Assembly (NCBI RefSeq): GCF_900119825.1
Contig: NZ_FPKR01000002.1
Location: 310,001 to 374,000 of the forward strand
DNA length: 64,000 bases
Source of the DNA: Chitinimonas taiwanensis DSM 18899
GTDB lineage: Bacteria > Pseudomonadota > Gammaproteobacteria > Burkholderiales > Chitinimonadaceae
Direction: 5' to 3'
This document shows, one piece after another, positions 10,693 through 20,487 of this stretch (its first letter is position 1; every line of letters begins with the position of its first letter). The translations under genes and the position numbers were made by a program. The notes beneath the pieces are model-generated. The model was not told the DNA's origin and did no database searches. It saw only the letters and a list, made by a program, of their open reading frames with translations.

Positions 10693-11844
10693 TCAGAGCG
10701 CACGCACCTGCCACTGGCCATCCACCAGCACCAGCTCACGGTTGGCATGCAGTTCTTCCGGGTCCACCACCTCGCCCAGACGCACCACCACCGTTTCACC
10801 CGCTGCACGCAACTGGCGGATCGCATCGGCCAGTTGCAGATCGAAAGTGGACGGCGCCAGAATCGCCGCGCGCGCGGCTGCCGGCGGCAGGCGCCAGGCC
10901 AGCTCTTTCAAATCGAGACTGAAGCCGGTGGCCGGACGGGGACGACCAAACTGCTCGCCGACATGGTCGTAGCGCCCACCGCGCGCCACCGCATTCGGCC
11001 AGCCCTCCGCATAGGCGGCAAATACAAGGCCGGTGTGGTAGTAGCCCGAACGCAGCTCGGCCAGATCAAAATTCGGGGTAATGTCGCGTGCTGCCAGGGC
11101 CACGCTCAGCTCGCGCAGCTCGCGCAGCGCTGACTGCACACCAGGCAGCGCGGGCAGGCTGCGCTCGGCCTGCTCAAGCACCTGCAGATCGCCATACAGA
11201 TTCGGCAGGGCCAGCAAGCCGGCTTTCAGATCGGCCGGCACATCGGCCAGCAGCGCAGCCAGCGTGGCGGCATCCTTTTGCTGGATGGTACGGAACACCG
11301 CTTCACGCGCACCACCTTGCAAGCCTGCCGCATCAGCCAGCGCCAGGAACAGCCCGATATGACCGATATCCAGATGCACATGGGCAATACCTGCCAGCTT
11401 CAGGCACTCGCCCATCAACTCGACGATTTCCACATCGGCCGCCACACCGGCATAGCCGTAGATTTCAGCCCCCAGCTGCAGCGGCTCGCGTGCAGCCATG
11501 ATGCCGTCGGGCAGCGTATGCACGACCGGCCCGGCATAGCACAGACGTGCCACGCCCTGACGATTGAGCAGATGCGCATCGATACGGGCAACCTGGGGCG
11601 TGATATCGGCGCGCAGGCCAAGCTGACGACCTGACAGCTGATCGGTCAGCTTGAAGGTCTTCAAATCCAGCGCAGCATCGTCACGCGTGAGCAGCGAGTC
11701 CACGTACTCGATCAGCGGCGGCTGTACCAGCTCATAGCCAAAACCCGCGATCAGATCGAGCGAAGCGCGCCGCAGCGTCTCGACCCGGCGCGCTTCGGGC
11801 GGCAGCAGGTCGGCGATATTTTCAGGAAGAATCCAGTTTCTCAT
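10693..11844 (-). CDS. hisZ: ATP phosphoribosyltransferase regulatory subunit
   Basis: 383 residues resembling the catalytic core of class II histidyl-tRNA synthetase (LRADITPQVARIDAH, LCYAGPVV, GAEIYGY, then ARGGRYDHVG near the C-terminal third). It has no C-terminal anticodon-binding domain; a full hisS lies at 19220-20476. Such paralogues are HisZ, which pairs with a short HisG to make the active, histidine-sensitive first enzyme of histidine synthesis. hisG is not in the window. Position between DUF2065/hflC and purA is the standard betaproteobacterial context. Confidence 0.95.
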   Translation of the reverse strand: MRNWILPENIADLLPPEARRVETLRRASLDLIAGFGYELVQPPLIEYVDSLLTRDDAALDLKTFKLTDQLSGRQLGLRADITPQVARIDAHLLNRQGVARLCYAGPVVHTLPDGIMAAREPLQLGAEIYGYAGVAADVEIVELMGECLKLAGIAHVHLDIGHIGLFLALADAAGLQGGAREAVFRTIQQKDAATLAALLADVPADLKAGLLALPNLYGDLQVLEQAERSLPALPGVQSALRELRELSVALAARDITPNFDLAELRSGYYHTGLVFAAYAEGWPNAVARGGRYDHVGEQFGRPRPATGFSLDLKELAWRLPPAAARAAILAPSTFDLQLADAIRQLRAAGETVVVRLGEVVDPEELHANRELVLVDGQWQVRAL

Positions 11845-11856
11845 TGGAACAGACGC

Positions 11857-12048
11857 TCAAAAGACCAGCAGCAAAAGCAGACCAGCCAGTAGGGAGACAA
11901 AACCGACGAAGCGGAGCTGGCCGTCTTCCAGCGCGGCCAGGCGCTCGAAGGTATGGCGCCACAAAGTGGGCGACAAGAACGGCAACAGGCCCTCGGCGAT
12001 CAGCACGAGGGCCAGGGCGAAACCGAGATTATCCCACAAGCTCGTCAC
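11857..12048 (-). CDS. DUF2065 small inner-membrane protein
   Basis: 63 residues with two hydrophobic helices (about residues 7-25 and 45-63) joined by a polar segment (RHTFERLAALEDGQLR). This matches the DUF2065/YjeT family, regularly found directly after hflC. Its ATG overlaps the hflC stop (ATGA arrangement) and its own stop is 12 bases from hisZ, so it is translationally coupled in the operon. Function is unknown; context suggests association with the HflKC membrane complex. Confidence 0.85.
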   Translation of the reverse strand: MTSLWDNLGFALALVLIAEGLLPFLSPTLWRHTFERLAALEDGQLRFVGFVSLLAGLLLLLVF

Positions 12049-12914
12049 TTCGCTCGCGGGTCCTTCATGTATTTGAAGAAGGCCGAGCTCGGGTCCACCA
12101 CCATCACATCCGACTTGGACTTGAAGGTCTGCTTATAGGCATCCAGGCTGCGGTAGAAGGCATAGAACTCAGGGTTCTGACCATACGCGGCACCGTAAAT
12201 GGAGGCTGCACGACCGTCGCCCTCACCCTTAAGCTGCTGGGCCTTGTTATACGCCTCAGCCAGGATCACCTCGCGCTGACGGTCGGCATCGGCACGGATC
12301 TTTTCCGCTTCGGCCGAGCCTTCCGAACGCAGCTGGTTGGCCACGGTCTTGCGCTCCGAGATCATGCGGTCGAACACCGCATTGCTGATGTCGTTCGGGA
12401 AATCGACGCGCTTAAGACGCACATCGACGATGCGCACACCAATCTTGCGCGCATCAGCGTCGGCAACCTGGCCGACCACTTCCATCACTTCATCACGCTT
12501 GCCGGAAATCACATCCTGCACGGTCTGCTTACCGAACTCGGCGCGCAGCACATCATTGACCGTCTTGCGCAGACGCGCTGCGGCGATGCGTTCGCTGCCA
12601 CCCACGCTCTTGTAGTACTGCTCGACGTCAATGACCTGCCACTTCACATAGCTGTCGACCAATACGTTCTTCTTCTCGATCGTATTGAAGCGCTCCGGGC
12701 TTTCGGCATCCATGGTCAGGATACGGCGATCAAAGTAGCGCACTGACTGCAGCAAGGGCACCTTGAAGCGTATGCCAGGCTCCTTGACCACGCGCACCAC
12801 TTCACCAAGCTGGAAGACCATGGCCGCTTGGCGCTGGTCGACCGTGAACACACTCATGCTGAGCACCATCAGGCCCAGCAGCACAACGGCGAGTGCCGGA
12901 ATCAATCTATTCAT
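12045..12914 (-). CDS. hflC: HflC, modulator of FtsH protease
   Basis: 289 residues, one N-terminal membrane anchor (about residues 4-22), then an SPFH/prohibitin domain starting VDQRQAAMVFQLGEVV and a long helical C-terminal part rich in Glu/Ala/Arg. HflC and HflK form a membrane cage around the FtsH protease. I chose ATG 12914, not the longer upstream frame: the sequence there starts with the membrane anchor, GGGAGGG lies upstream, and the hflK stop ends one base before it. Confidence 0.96.
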   Translation of the reverse strand: MNRLIPALAVVLLGLMVLSMSVFTVDQRQAAMVFQLGEVVRVVKEPGIRFKVPLLQSVRYFDRRILTMDAESPERFNTIEKKNVLVDSYVKWQVIDVEQYYKSVGGSERIAAARLRKTVNDVLRAEFGKQTVQDVISGKRDEVMEVVGQVADADARKIGVRIVDVRLKRVDFPNDISNAVFDRMISERKTVANQLRSEGSAEAEKIRADADRQREVILAEAYNKAQQLKGEGDGRAASIYGAAYGQNPEFYAFYRSLDAYKQTFKSKSDVMVVDPSSAFFKYMKDPRAK

Positions 12915-12915
12915 C

Positions 12916-14103
12916 TTAACGACCCTCCCGTTCGCCACGCAGCGGACTGGTGCGCGGCACGATGGTAACTGGTGCATCGGCAGCCGCAGCCGGCACGCTC
13001 TCAACAGCTGGCGCCTGCTGGCTGCTCATCTGCATCAGTTTGTCGAGCGGCAGATATAGCAGATTACCGTTGGACTTCTGGTCCACCAGCACCTTGGTGC
13101 TATTGCTCATCACCTGCTGCATCGCATCGATATAGAGGCGATCACGGGTGACTTGCGGTGCCTTCGCATATTCGCTGGCCACCTGCTTGAAGCGCGCTGC
13201 ATCACCCTCGGCGCGGGAGATCACGCTCTGCTTGTAACCTTCGGCTTCCTGCAGCAGGCGCGCAGCATAACCCTTGGCCTTCGGAATCACATCGTTGGCG
13301 TAAGCGATACCTTCATTGGTCTGCTTGACCTTGTCCTGACCGGCCTTCACCGCATCGGCAAAGGCTGCCTGCACGGCTTCCGGCGGCTGCACATCATTGA
13401 TATTGATGCGGCTCACCCGGATACCGGTGCCGTAGTCGTCAAGCAGGGTCTGGATCAGGCGGGTCGTGTCAGCGGCAATCTGGCCGCGCCCTTCGTTCAG
13501 CACGAAATCGACCTTGTTGCGACCGACCACTTCACGGATCGCGGTTTCAGCGGCCTGCTTGACCAGGTCGCGCGCATCGCTATCGGTGGTGGCATTGTTG
13601 AACACGAAGTCATAGGCCGACTTCACGTCATACTGTACTTCCAGCTGCATCTCGATGATGTTCTGATCCTGGGTCAGCATCAGTGACTCGTCTTCCACGC
13701 GACTCTTGGCATCGCCGCGGAAACCGACTTCCACCGAACGCACCTCGGACAGCTTGACGATCTCGTTCTGCTCGATCGGCCAGGGCATGCGCCAGTGCAG
13801 GCCGGAACCCGTGGTTTCCACATAGCGGCCAAAGCGCAGCACGACCGACTCCTCACGTGCATCCACCACGTAGAAGCCGCTCGCCACCCACAGCACAGCA
13901 ATCACGCCCAAGACGATGGACATGCCACCGATCATGGTGCGTGCATCCGGCGCATTGCCGGGCGAACCGCTGGGTGAGTTGCTCGGACCGCTGGGCTTGC
14001 CGCCCAGGAACTGTTTGAGCTTATTGCTGAACTGACGGACGATTTCGTCCAGATCAGGAGGGCCGTCCTTGCCTCGGCGGCCCCATTGCGGGTCTTGCGA
14101 CAT
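12916..14103 (-). CDS. hflK: HflK, modulator of FtsH protease
   Basis: 395 residues. Gly/Pro/Ser-rich cytoplasmic N-terminus (to about 55), one membrane helix (about 60-80, GMSIVLGVIAVLWVASGFYVV), SPFH domain, long coiled C-terminal region, and a polar tail ending in SPLRGEREGR. Partner of HflC. It starts six bases after the hflX stop and its 3' end carries the hflC ribosome site, so hflX-hflK-hflC are tightly coupled. Confidence 0.96.
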   Translation of the reverse strand: MSQDPQWGRRGKDGPPDLDEIVRQFSNKLKQFLGGKPSGPSNSPSGSPGNAPDARTMIGGMSIVLGVIAVLWVASGFYVVDAREESVVLRFGRYVETTGSGLHWRMPWPIEQNEIVKLSEVRSVEVGFRGDAKSRVEDESLMLTQDQNIIEMQLEVQYDVKSAYDFVFNNATTDSDARDLVKQAAETAIREVVGRNKVDFVLNEGRGQIAADTTRLIQTLLDDYGTGIRVSRININDVQPPEAVQAAFADAVKAGQDKVKQTNEGIAYANDVIPKAKGYAARLLQEAEGYKQSVISRAEGDAARFKQVASEYAKAPQVTRDRLYIDAMQQVMSNSTKVLVDQKSNGNLLYLPLDKLMQMSSQQAPAVESVPAAAADAPVTIVPRTSPLRGEREGR

Positions 14104-14109
14104 ATAGCT

Positions 14110-15216
14110 TTATTCCGTCGTTGAATAGTCAGGCATTGCTTCGACCAGTACCTGCCGCAATAAATCCAGGCCCAGTCCCGTTTTTGCGCTCATGCGGACG
14201 GCGCGAATCCTACCATACTCATCCCGCTCGACTTCAGGCTCGCCGCCCTTCAGGTCGATCTTGTTCCAGATCACGATCTGCGGGATCGCATCGGCGTCGA
14301 TCTCCTTGAGGACCAGATTCACCGCCTCGATCTGCGCTTCGCGTGTATCGCTCGCACTGTCAACCACATGCAGCAGCAGATCCGCCCGCACCGTTTCCTC
14401 CAGCGTGGCACGGAATGCCGCTACCAGGCCATGGGGCAAATCGCGGATGAAACCGACCGTGTCTGACAACACAATAGAATGCTGCGGATCCAGAAAAAGC
14501 TTACGACTGGTGGTGTCCAGGGTCGCGAACAGCTGATCGGCCGCATAGGCCTTGGCATGGGTCAGCGCATTGAACAGCGTGGACTTGCCGGCATTGGTAT
14601 AGCCGACCAGCGAGACCGAGAACTGCTTGCTGCGCTCGCGCGCACGGCGCTGGGTGTCGCGATGGCGCTGCAGATCCTTGAGCTTGGCCTTGAGCTTGAT
14701 CACCCGCTCATTCAGCATGCGGCGGTCCATTTCCAGCTGGGTTTCACCCGGGCCGCCGCGCGTGCCGGTGGCACCGCGCTGGCGCTCCAGGTGAGTCCAG
14801 CCGCGCACCAGACGGGTGGACATATATTGCAGCTGCGCCAGTTCGACCTGCAGCTTGCCCTCATTGGAGCGCGCGCGCTGGCCGAAGATATCCAGAATCA
14901 GCCGTACGCGATCGGAAACGCGACATTCGAGCGCGCGCTCCAGATTACGTTCCTGCGCGCCAGCCAGCGCATGGTTGAACAGGACTGTGCTGGCACCGGT
15001 GGCCGCCAGGGCGGCGGCGATTTCCTCCACTTTGCCGGAGCCGGCAAACAGCTTGGGATCGGGACGCTGGCGCTTGCCCTGGATGACGGCCAAAGCTTTA
15101 TAGCCATTGCCTTCCGCCAAGAGCTTGAATTCTTCGATGTTTTCCAGATAGTCCGGCTCGCCAAAATCGAGACAGACCAGGACGGCTTTATCGCCGCCTT
15201 GATGGCGTTCAAACAC
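14110..15216 (-). CDS. hflX: GTPase HflX, ribosome-splitting factor
   Basis: 368 residues. N-terminal HflX domain, the glycine-rich linker GATGTRGGPGETQLE typical of the family, a coiled segment, then a G domain with P loop GYTNAGKST, switch/DxxG (SDTVGF) and NKID. HflX binds the large ribosomal subunit and dissociates stalled or stressed 70S ribosomes. It follows hfq, as in many proteobacteria, but a hairpin lies between them, so it may have its own promoter as well as read-through. Confidence 0.96.
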   Translation of the reverse strand: MFERHQGGDKAVLVCLDFGEPDYLENIEEFKLLAEGNGYKALAVIQGKRQRPDPKLFAGSGKVEEIAAALAATGASTVLFNHALAGAQERNLERALECRVSDRVRLILDIFGQRARSNEGKLQVELAQLQYMSTRLVRGWTHLERQRGATGTRGGPGETQLEMDRRMLNERVIKLKAKLKDLQRHRDTQRRARERSKQFSVSLVGYTNAGKSTLFNALTHAKAYAADQLFATLDTTSRKLFLDPQHSIVLSDTVGFIRDLPHGLVAAFRATLEETVRADLLLHVVDSASDTREAQIEAVNLVLKEIDADAIPQIVIWNKIDLKGGEPEVERDEYGRIRAVRMSAKTGLGLDLLRQVLVEAMPDYSTTE

Positions 15217-15273
15217 GCTGGGGGTTTACTCCATGGTTGCGACAATGACACCACACTGCAGCCTTACAGCAAA

Positions 15274-15293
15274 CGGGGCACCGAAGTGCCCCG
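15274..15293 (-). terminator. UUCG-loop hairpin between hfq and hflX
   Basis: On the minus strand CGGGGCAC-TTCG-GTGCCCCG is followed by TTTGCT. The extra-stable UUCG tetraloop and 8-bp GC stem lie about 20 bases after the hfq stop. It probably acts as a partial terminator or 3' end stabiliser of hfq mRNA. Confidence 0.7.
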
Positions 15294-15314
15294 CGCTGGC
15301 TTGATCGATCAGGA

Positions 15315-15569
15315 TCAGGCTTCGGCAGCTGGCGCCTGATCCTTGTTCTCGTAAGGAATCGACACGGCGCGGGCCGGCACGACGGTGGAGATGGCGTGCT
15401 TATAGACCATCTGGGTCACGGTATTACGCAGCAACACCACGTACTGGTCGAACGACTCGATCTGGCCTTGCAGCTTGATGCCGTTGACCAGATAGATCGA
15501 AACCGGCACATGTTCCTTGCGCAGGATGTTCAGAAACGGGTCTTGTAGCATTTGCCCTTTAGCGCTCAT
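15315..15569 (-). CDS. hfq: RNA chaperone Hfq
   Basis: 84 residues. The Sm1 motif ([24 protein letters not shown]) and Sm2 motif ([10 protein letters not shown]) are intact, including Gln8 and Phe/Lys/His residues of the proximal sRNA-binding face; the C-terminal tail is short (about 18 residues, ending APAAEA). The hexamer pairs small RNAs with target mRNAs. ATG 15569 gives the usual [14 protein letters not shown] start. About 120 bases separate it from der, enough for its own promoter. Confidence 0.98.
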   Translation of the reverse strand: MSAKGQMLQDPFLNILRKEHVPVSIYLVNGIKLQGQIESFDQYVVLLRNTVTQMVYKHAISTVVPARAVSIPYENKDQAPAAEA

Positions 15570-15690
15570 TTGTAGTTCTCCACTATGCAATTAAAAAACG
15601 ACGGAAATCCGCCCAATCTGTTTTCCTGCGCAAACCAATCCGGCTGGTCACTGTGACTTGTAGCAGTTTTTCTGCCAAGCACAACCGGGA

Positions 15691-17103
15691 TCAGCCCGTT
15701 TTCTTTCTCACCCGCTTGACGACTTCCTTGCCGGGTTTGTGCTCGCCGCGCATCACACCCTTGCGGTCGGGCTTGAATTCACCCGGCTTGGTGTCATACG
15801 GGTTTTCACCCTTCTTGAACTGTACCCGCAGCGGCGTGCCCTGCAGTTTGAACATCTTCAGGAAGGAATGTTCCAGATAACGCCAGTAGCTGGTGGGAAT
15901 ATGTTCGAGCGCCGTGCCATGCACGATCACCACTGGCGGGTTGGTGCCACCCTGGTGCGCATATTTCATCTTCGGACGCACCAAACCAGCGCGTGGCGGC
16001 TGCTGCTTCTCGGTGGCCAACTGCAGCGCGCGCGTCAAGCGCGGCGTCGGCAACTTGGCCATGGCGGCCTTGTAAGCGGCATCGATACTGGCAAACAGAT
16101 CTCCCACGCCCTGCCCTTCCAGCGCCGAGATATAGTGGTAACGGGCAAAGTCGAGGAAGCCAAGCTTGCGCGCGATATCGCGTTTGATCTGATCGCGCGC
16201 GTACAAGTCCATGCCCTCCCATTTATTCACCGCCACCACCATGGCGCGCCCCGCCTCCAACGCAAAACCGGCGATATGCGCATCCTGCTCGGCCACGTCC
16301 TGACGGGCATCGAGCACCAGCACGACCACATTGGCGTCTTCAATCGCCTGCATGGTCTTCACCACCGAGAACTTCTCGATCGCCTCGTCGATCTTAGCGC
16401 GCTTACGCACACCCGCCGTGTCGATCACCGTGTATTTGCGGGCGTTCCGCTCAAAATCAATATAAATCGAGTCGCGCGTGGTGCCGGGCTGGTCGAAAGC
16501 AATCACCCGCTCCTCGCCCAGGATGGCATTCACCAGCGTGGACTTGCCCACATTCGGGCGACCAATGATGGCGAACTTCGGGTAATCGAGGTCTTCTTCC
16601 TCGACTTCCACCTCGAAGCCGGCCAACAGGTCTTCGATCAGGCTGCGTACACCCTCACCATGGGCACCGGAAATCGGCCAGGGCTCACCCAGGGCCAACT
16701 CGAAGAACTCGGCCACCACAAGATTCGACACCATGCCCTCCGCCTTGTTGACGGCCAGGCGTACCGGGCGATCAAGCTGGCGCAGGCGGTTGGCAATCAG
16801 CTTGTCCTGCGGCGTCAAGCCGGTGCGGCCGTCCACGATGAACACGACCGCATCGGCCTCATCAATCGCTTGCAGGGTCTGGCGCGCCATCTCATGCAGG
16901 ATGCCGTCATCGGCCACCGGCTCAAAGCCGCCGGTATCGACCACCAGATAGGGCTTGCTGCCCACCTTGCCGTGACCATAGTGACGATCACGCGTCAGGC
17001 CCGGTTGGTCGGCTACCAGCGCGTCACGGCTTTTGGTGAGCCGATTGAACAGCGTGGATTTGCCAACATTGGGACGGCCGACGAGGGCGATGGTGGGTTT
17101 CAT
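15691..17103 (-). CDS. der: Ribosome-associated GTPase Der (EngA)
   Basis: 470 residues. Two tandem G domains, each with P loop GRPNVGKST (residues 8-16 and again near 180), each with DTGG/DTAG and NKxE-type motifs, then a KH-like C-terminal domain and a Lys-rich tail. Der is needed for 50S subunit maturation. It is downstream of bamB with a 94-base gap, an association conserved in beta- and gammaproteobacteria. Confidence 0.98.
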   Translation of the reverse strand: MKPTIALVGRPNVGKSTLFNRLTKSRDALVADQPGLTRDRHYGHGKVGSKPYLVVDTGGFEPVADDGILHEMARQTLQAIDEADAVVFIVDGRTGLTPQDKLIANRLRQLDRPVRLAVNKAEGMVSNLVVAEFFELALGEPWPISGAHGEGVRSLIEDLLAGFEVEVEEEDLDYPKFAIIGRPNVGKSTLVNAILGEERVIAFDQPGTTRDSIYIDFERNARKYTVIDTAGVRKRAKIDEAIEKFSVVKTMQAIEDANVVVLVLDARQDVAEQDAHIAGFALEAGRAMVVAVNKWEGMDLYARDQIKRDIARKLGFLDFARYHYISALEGQGVGDLFASIDAAYKAAMAKLPTPRLTRALQLATEKQQPPRAGLVRPKMKYAHQGGTNPPVVIVHGTALEHIPTSYWRYLEHSFLKMFKLQGTPLRVQFKKGENPYDTKPGEFKPDRKGVMRGEHKPGKEVVKRVRKKTG

Positions 17104-17197
17104 TCGTTTCCTAACAACATTGCATTACCGGTACAACACAGCGGCCAGCCTGGGTTCACCGCTCGGCAAACCAAGGCTGGCCAGGCAGACCAGGAGA

Positions 17198-18316
17198 TTA
17201 CTTCAGGGTATAGGCATACAGGCCACCGGCCTGTGTCTGTACCAATAATTTGCCATCGATCAGGCGCGGAGCGACCACGATGGGGCTGCGATCCGCACGC
17301 TGACGCGCGACCAGGCGACCATCGGCTGCGGCAAGCACATGCACATAGCCTTCGAAATCGCCCACTGCAATATAGTCACCGCCGAGTGCCGCGGGGCCGC
17401 TCACGCGACGACCGTATAGATCGCTGCTCTTCCACAGATTGCGACCACCCGAGCGCTCGAACGCCTGGACGGTACCGACATCATCGGTCACATAGACATG
17501 GTTGTCGTCGATGGCCAGACCTGCATAGCTGGAAATATCGCGCGCCCACAGCAAGGAACCATTGCTCACCGCGAAACAGGCCACCCGGCCCTGGTAGGCC
17601 ACCGCACAGACCTGACCTTTATCGACCACCGGTAGCGAGGTCACATCGGCGATGCGCTCGAGCTCGGTAGCCCCCTTGGGCTGGGCCACCAACGATTCCC
17701 ACAGCACGCGGCCATCGGCCAGCGACAGCGCCACCAGACGTCCCGCAGCCAGACCGGCATAGACCACGCCATCGGCAATCGTCACGCCCGCATAGCTGCG
17801 CAGAATCAGCGCTGGCTGGCTGCGCGAGAACTGCCAGCGCTGTTTGCCGTCTTCGGCATTCAAGCCGGTGATGCGGCCATCCACGGTACGCACGACGACC
17901 ACACCCTCGGCGATGGCCGGCGGGGCCACCACTTCGCTGGAAACGCGCACCTGCCACTTGGCCTTGCCGCTCACATCCCAGGCGAACAGATCGCCCTTCA
18001 GCGAACCGCCTGCCACCACGCCATTGGCTGCGCCGATGCCGCCTGCCAGCGGTTTGTCGCTGCGCACTTCCATCAGCCGACGACCATCTTGCGGATTGAA
18101 GGCGGCAATACCTTGCAGACCGGCCATGAATACGCTGCCGCCTGTGACGTCTGGCGCGAAATGGTAGATACCGCCCTCCGAGTAGCTAGCCTGCCATTGC
18201 TGGCTGAATGCCACTGTATTGGCGACATCCTTCAGCTCGGTGGGTACCGGGCTATTGTCGGTGCCGGCGCAGGCAGCCAGCGTGGCCAACAGGCTCAGCG
18301 CGAGAAGCTGCTTCAC
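17198..18316 (-). CDS. bamB: Outer-membrane assembly lipoprotein BamB
   Basis: 372 residues with a lipoprotein signal peptide (lipobox LAAC, lipidated Cys16) and an eight-bladed PQQ-type beta-propeller visible as repeating G-x-V-Y-A/DG-x-x-xW units. BamB is the periplasmic scaffold of the BAM complex that inserts beta-barrel proteins. Its ATG overlaps the yfgM stop (ATGA), so the pair is translationally coupled. Confidence 0.96.
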   Translation of the reverse strand: MKQLLALSLLATLAACAGTDNSPVPTELKDVANTVAFSQQWQASYSEGGIYHFAPDVTGGSVFMAGLQGIAAFNPQDGRRLMEVRSDKPLAGGIGAANGVVAGGSLKGDLFAWDVSGKAKWQVRVSSEVVAPPAIAEGVVVVRTVDGRITGLNAEDGKQRWQFSRSQPALILRSYAGVTIADGVVYAGLAAGRLVALSLADGRVLWESLVAQPKGATELERIADVTSLPVVDKGQVCAVAYQGRVACFAVSNGSLLWARDISSYAGLAIDDNHVYVTDDVGTVQAFERSGGRNLWKSSDLYGRRVSGPAALGGDYIAVGDFEGYVHVLAAADGRLVARQRADRSPIVVAPRLIDGKLLVQTQAGGLYAYTLK

Positions 18317-18951
18317 TTGGCCGCCTCCAGCGAGGACAGCTTGATCTCGATCAGGTCACGGGCCGGGGCATCCTTCTCCAGCTGTGCCAAGGCCTGCTCG
18401 TAAGCCTGACGAGCGCCCTTGGCGTCGCCCTTGATGGCCAGCACATCGCCGCGTGCATCGGCAAACAGGCCGTCAAAGGCGGCGCCCTTAGGCTTGTCCA
18501 AGGTCTTCAGCGCGGCATCGAATTGCTTCTGATCGAGTTGCACGGCAGCCAGGCGCAGACGCGCCACGTCGGCCACACCGTCTTCCTTGGCATTCGCGAC
18601 TACCCACTCCAGGGCGGTACGACTCTTATCCAGGTCCTTCGCGTCGTGCGCGAGCTTGGCAGCCAGCAGCATGGCACGGCTGGTCAGCGCATGGCCCGAT
18701 TGAGCCTTGGTCATCGCATCGGCTTCAGCACGGGTCTTGGCGGCATCCTTAGCCTGGAAGGCCTTTTCCACATTAGCGTAAGCAGTAGCGGCCGCCTCGG
18801 CTTGCGACTTCTGGTAAGCCTTCCAGCCGTACTGGCCCACATAGGCCACCGGCAAGGCAATGGCCAGGGCGATCAGCCACTTGCCCCATTGCGCCCACCA
18901 TGCCTTGATCTCGGCGATTTGTTCCTGTTCCTGCAAATCAAATGCGGCCAT
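18313..18951 (-). CDS. yfgM: YfgM-like TPR protein, Sec translocon ancillary factor
   Basis: 212 residues. A short cytoplasmic N-terminus (FDLQEQEQIAEIKAWWAQWG), one membrane helix (about 22-42) and a periplasmic helical-repeat region of the TPR_21 type. YfgM binds the SecYEG/PpiD complex and helps periplasmic folding. The order hisS-yfgM-bamB-der is the same as in E. coli apart from one small extra gene here. Confidence 0.92.
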   Translation of the reverse strand: MAAFDLQEQEQIAEIKAWWAQWGKWLIALAIALPVAYVGQYGWKAYQKSQAEAAATAYANVEKAFQAKDAAKTRAEADAMTKAQSGHALTSRAMLLAAKLAHDAKDLDKSRTALEWVVANAKEDGVADVARLRLAAVQLDQKQFDAALKTLDKPKGAAFDGLFADARGDVLAIKGDAKGARQAYEQALAQLEKDAPARDLIEIKLSSLEAAK

Positions 18952-18957
18952 CTGTGC

Positions 18958-19215
18958 TTACTTCCGTTCGTTAGCGGGTTGATTGGTGCGCGACTGGCGT
19001 TGCGCACGGATACGTTTGAGAAGATCGATCATGAACCAGGCCATCAGGCCTAGTCCGGTGACCAGCAGGATCGCGCCATGCAGCGGGTCTGCCAGCCAAG
19101 GATGCACCTGGCCACCCTCGCCCACCACGCCCAGCAGACCAAAACCGGCCAGCATGGCGCCGATGATGTCGAGCACGAAGAGCTTGAAGGAAACCTTGAG
19201 CTTTTGCTGCGCCAT
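18958..19215 (-). CDS. Small two-helix membrane protein between hisS and yfgM
   Basis: 85 residues: two hydrophobic helices (about 10-29 and 45-65) and a basic Arg/Gln-rich C-terminus (LLKRIRAQRQSR). Gaps of 4 bases to hisS and 6 to yfgM place it in the same operon. I do not recognise a family. Its place beside two envelope-assembly genes suggests an inner-membrane accessory role, which is only inference. Confidence 0.75.
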   Translation of the reverse strand: MAQQKLKVSFKLFVLDIIGAMLAGFGLLGVVGEGGQVHPWLADPLHGAILLVTGLGLMAWFMIDLLKRIRAQRQSRTNQPANERK

Positions 19216-19219
19216 GGGC

Positions 19220-20476
19220 TCAGTCCATCAAAGCCGCAGCAAGTTCAGCCTGGGCTACGCTGCGCTGCTCGCCACCGTCGCGCAGCGGCTTGATCACCGC
19301 GGTACCGGCGCGGGCTTCGTCCTCACCCAGAATCACGGCAAAGCGCGCACCCGAGCCATCCGCCTTCTTCATCTGCGATTTGAAGCTGCCGCCACCGGCA
19401 TGCACGGCCACCGCCATGCCTGCGTCACGCAGACGTTCGGCCAGAATGGGCGCCTGGGCCTGGGCTTGCTCGCCGGCGTTGACCAGATAGACATCAGGCG
19501 CATCACTGGCCTGCACGCCGTATTCCTGCATCAGCAGAAACACCCGCTCCATGCCCATGCCAAAACCGCAGGCCGTGGTCGGCTTGCCACCCAGGGTTTC
19601 CACCAAGCTGTCGTAGCGACCACCGGCCGCAATCGTGCCCTGGGCACCCAGCTTGGTGGTCACCCACTCGAACACGCTGCGATTGTAGTAATCGAGACCA
19701 CGCACCAGGCGGGTATTGAGCGTGTAAGGCACACCGGCCGCATCGAGCAGCGCGCACAGGCCGTCGTAATGCGCGCGTGATTCAGCACCCAGCACATCGA
19801 ATAACTTGGGCGCCGCTTCGATCATGGCCTGCATGCGCGGATTCTTGCTGTCGAGAATGCGTAGCGGATTGGCATGCAGACGGCGCTTGGCGTCCTCATC
19901 CAGCAGCTCGGCATGCTGCTCGAAATAGGCGATCAGGGTCTGGCGGTAGGCCGCGCGCTCGCTGGCGTCACCAATCGTATTGATCTGCAGTTCGACATCG
20001 GTAATCCCAAGCGCCTTCCAGAGGCGCGCCAGCATGATCATCAGCTCGGCATCCACATCGGGCCCGTCATAGCCGAAAGCCTCGGCGCCGATCTGGTGGA
20101 ACTGGCGCTGGCGGCCCTTCTGCACGTTTTCGTGGCGGAACATCGGCCCCATATACCAGAGCCGTTGCGGGCCGTTATAGGTCAGGCTGTGCTCAACCAC
20201 GGCGCGTACGCAACCAGCCGTCCCTTCCGGACGCAGGGTCAGCTTGTCGCCATTCAGCGCGTCGGTCCAGGAATACATCTCCTTCTCGACGATATCGGTG
20301 TGCTCACCCACGCCACGCACATACAGCGCCGTCGGTTCGACAATGGGCAGGTGGATATAGCGATAACCGTACTGGGCCAGCACCTCACTGGCCACGTCTT
20401 CCAGATGGCGCCACAGCGCGGTCTGGCCGGGCAGGATGTCGTAGAAACCCTTGATGCTTTGGAACTTGTCAGCCAT
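19220..20476 (-). CDS. hisS: Histidyl-tRNA synthetase
   Basis: 418 residues. Class II synthetase with motif 1 helix, the [13 protein letters not shown] motif 2 region, histidine signature [15 protein letters not shown], motif 3 GFGMGMERV, and a C-terminal anticodon-binding domain ([13 protein letters not shown] onward). Charges tRNA-His. It starts 11 bases after the ispG stop. Confidence 0.98.
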   Translation of the reverse strand: MADKFQSIKGFYDILPGQTALWRHLEDVASEVLAQYGYRYIHLPIVEPTALYVRGVGEHTDIVEKEMYSWTDALNGDKLTLRPEGTAGCVRAVVEHSLTYNGPQRLWYMGPMFRHENVQKGRQRQFHQIGAEAFGYDGPDVDAELMIMLARLWKALGITDVELQINTIGDASERAAYRQTLIAYFEQHAELLDEDAKRRLHANPLRILDSKNPRMQAMIEAAPKLFDVLGAESRAHYDGLCALLDAAGVPYTLNTRLVRGLDYYNRSVFEWVTTKLGAQGTIAAGGRYDSLVETLGGKPTTACGFGMGMERVFLLMQEYGVQASDAPDVYLVNAGEQAQAQAPILAERLRDAGMAVAVHAGGGSFKSQMKKADGSGARFAVILGEDEARAGTAVIKPLRDGGEQRSVAQAELAAALMD

Positions 20477-20487
20477 GGATGCAGGTA

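Noticed and set aside
10693-11844. Second histidyl-tRNA synthetase gene
   Set aside because: No anticodon-binding domain and the hfl-hisZ-purA context identify it as HisZ; the true hisS is at 19220-20476.
15647-15657. GTCACTGTGAC near-palindrome upstream of hfq
   Set aside because: Only 11 bases and no supporting promoter geometry; could be chance.
15739-17670. A 643-codon open frame on the plus strand
   Set aside because: It is antisense to der and part of bamB; its amino-acid composition (His, Gln, Arg-rich) is that of a shadow frame of a GC-rich gene, and der is unmistakable on the other strand.
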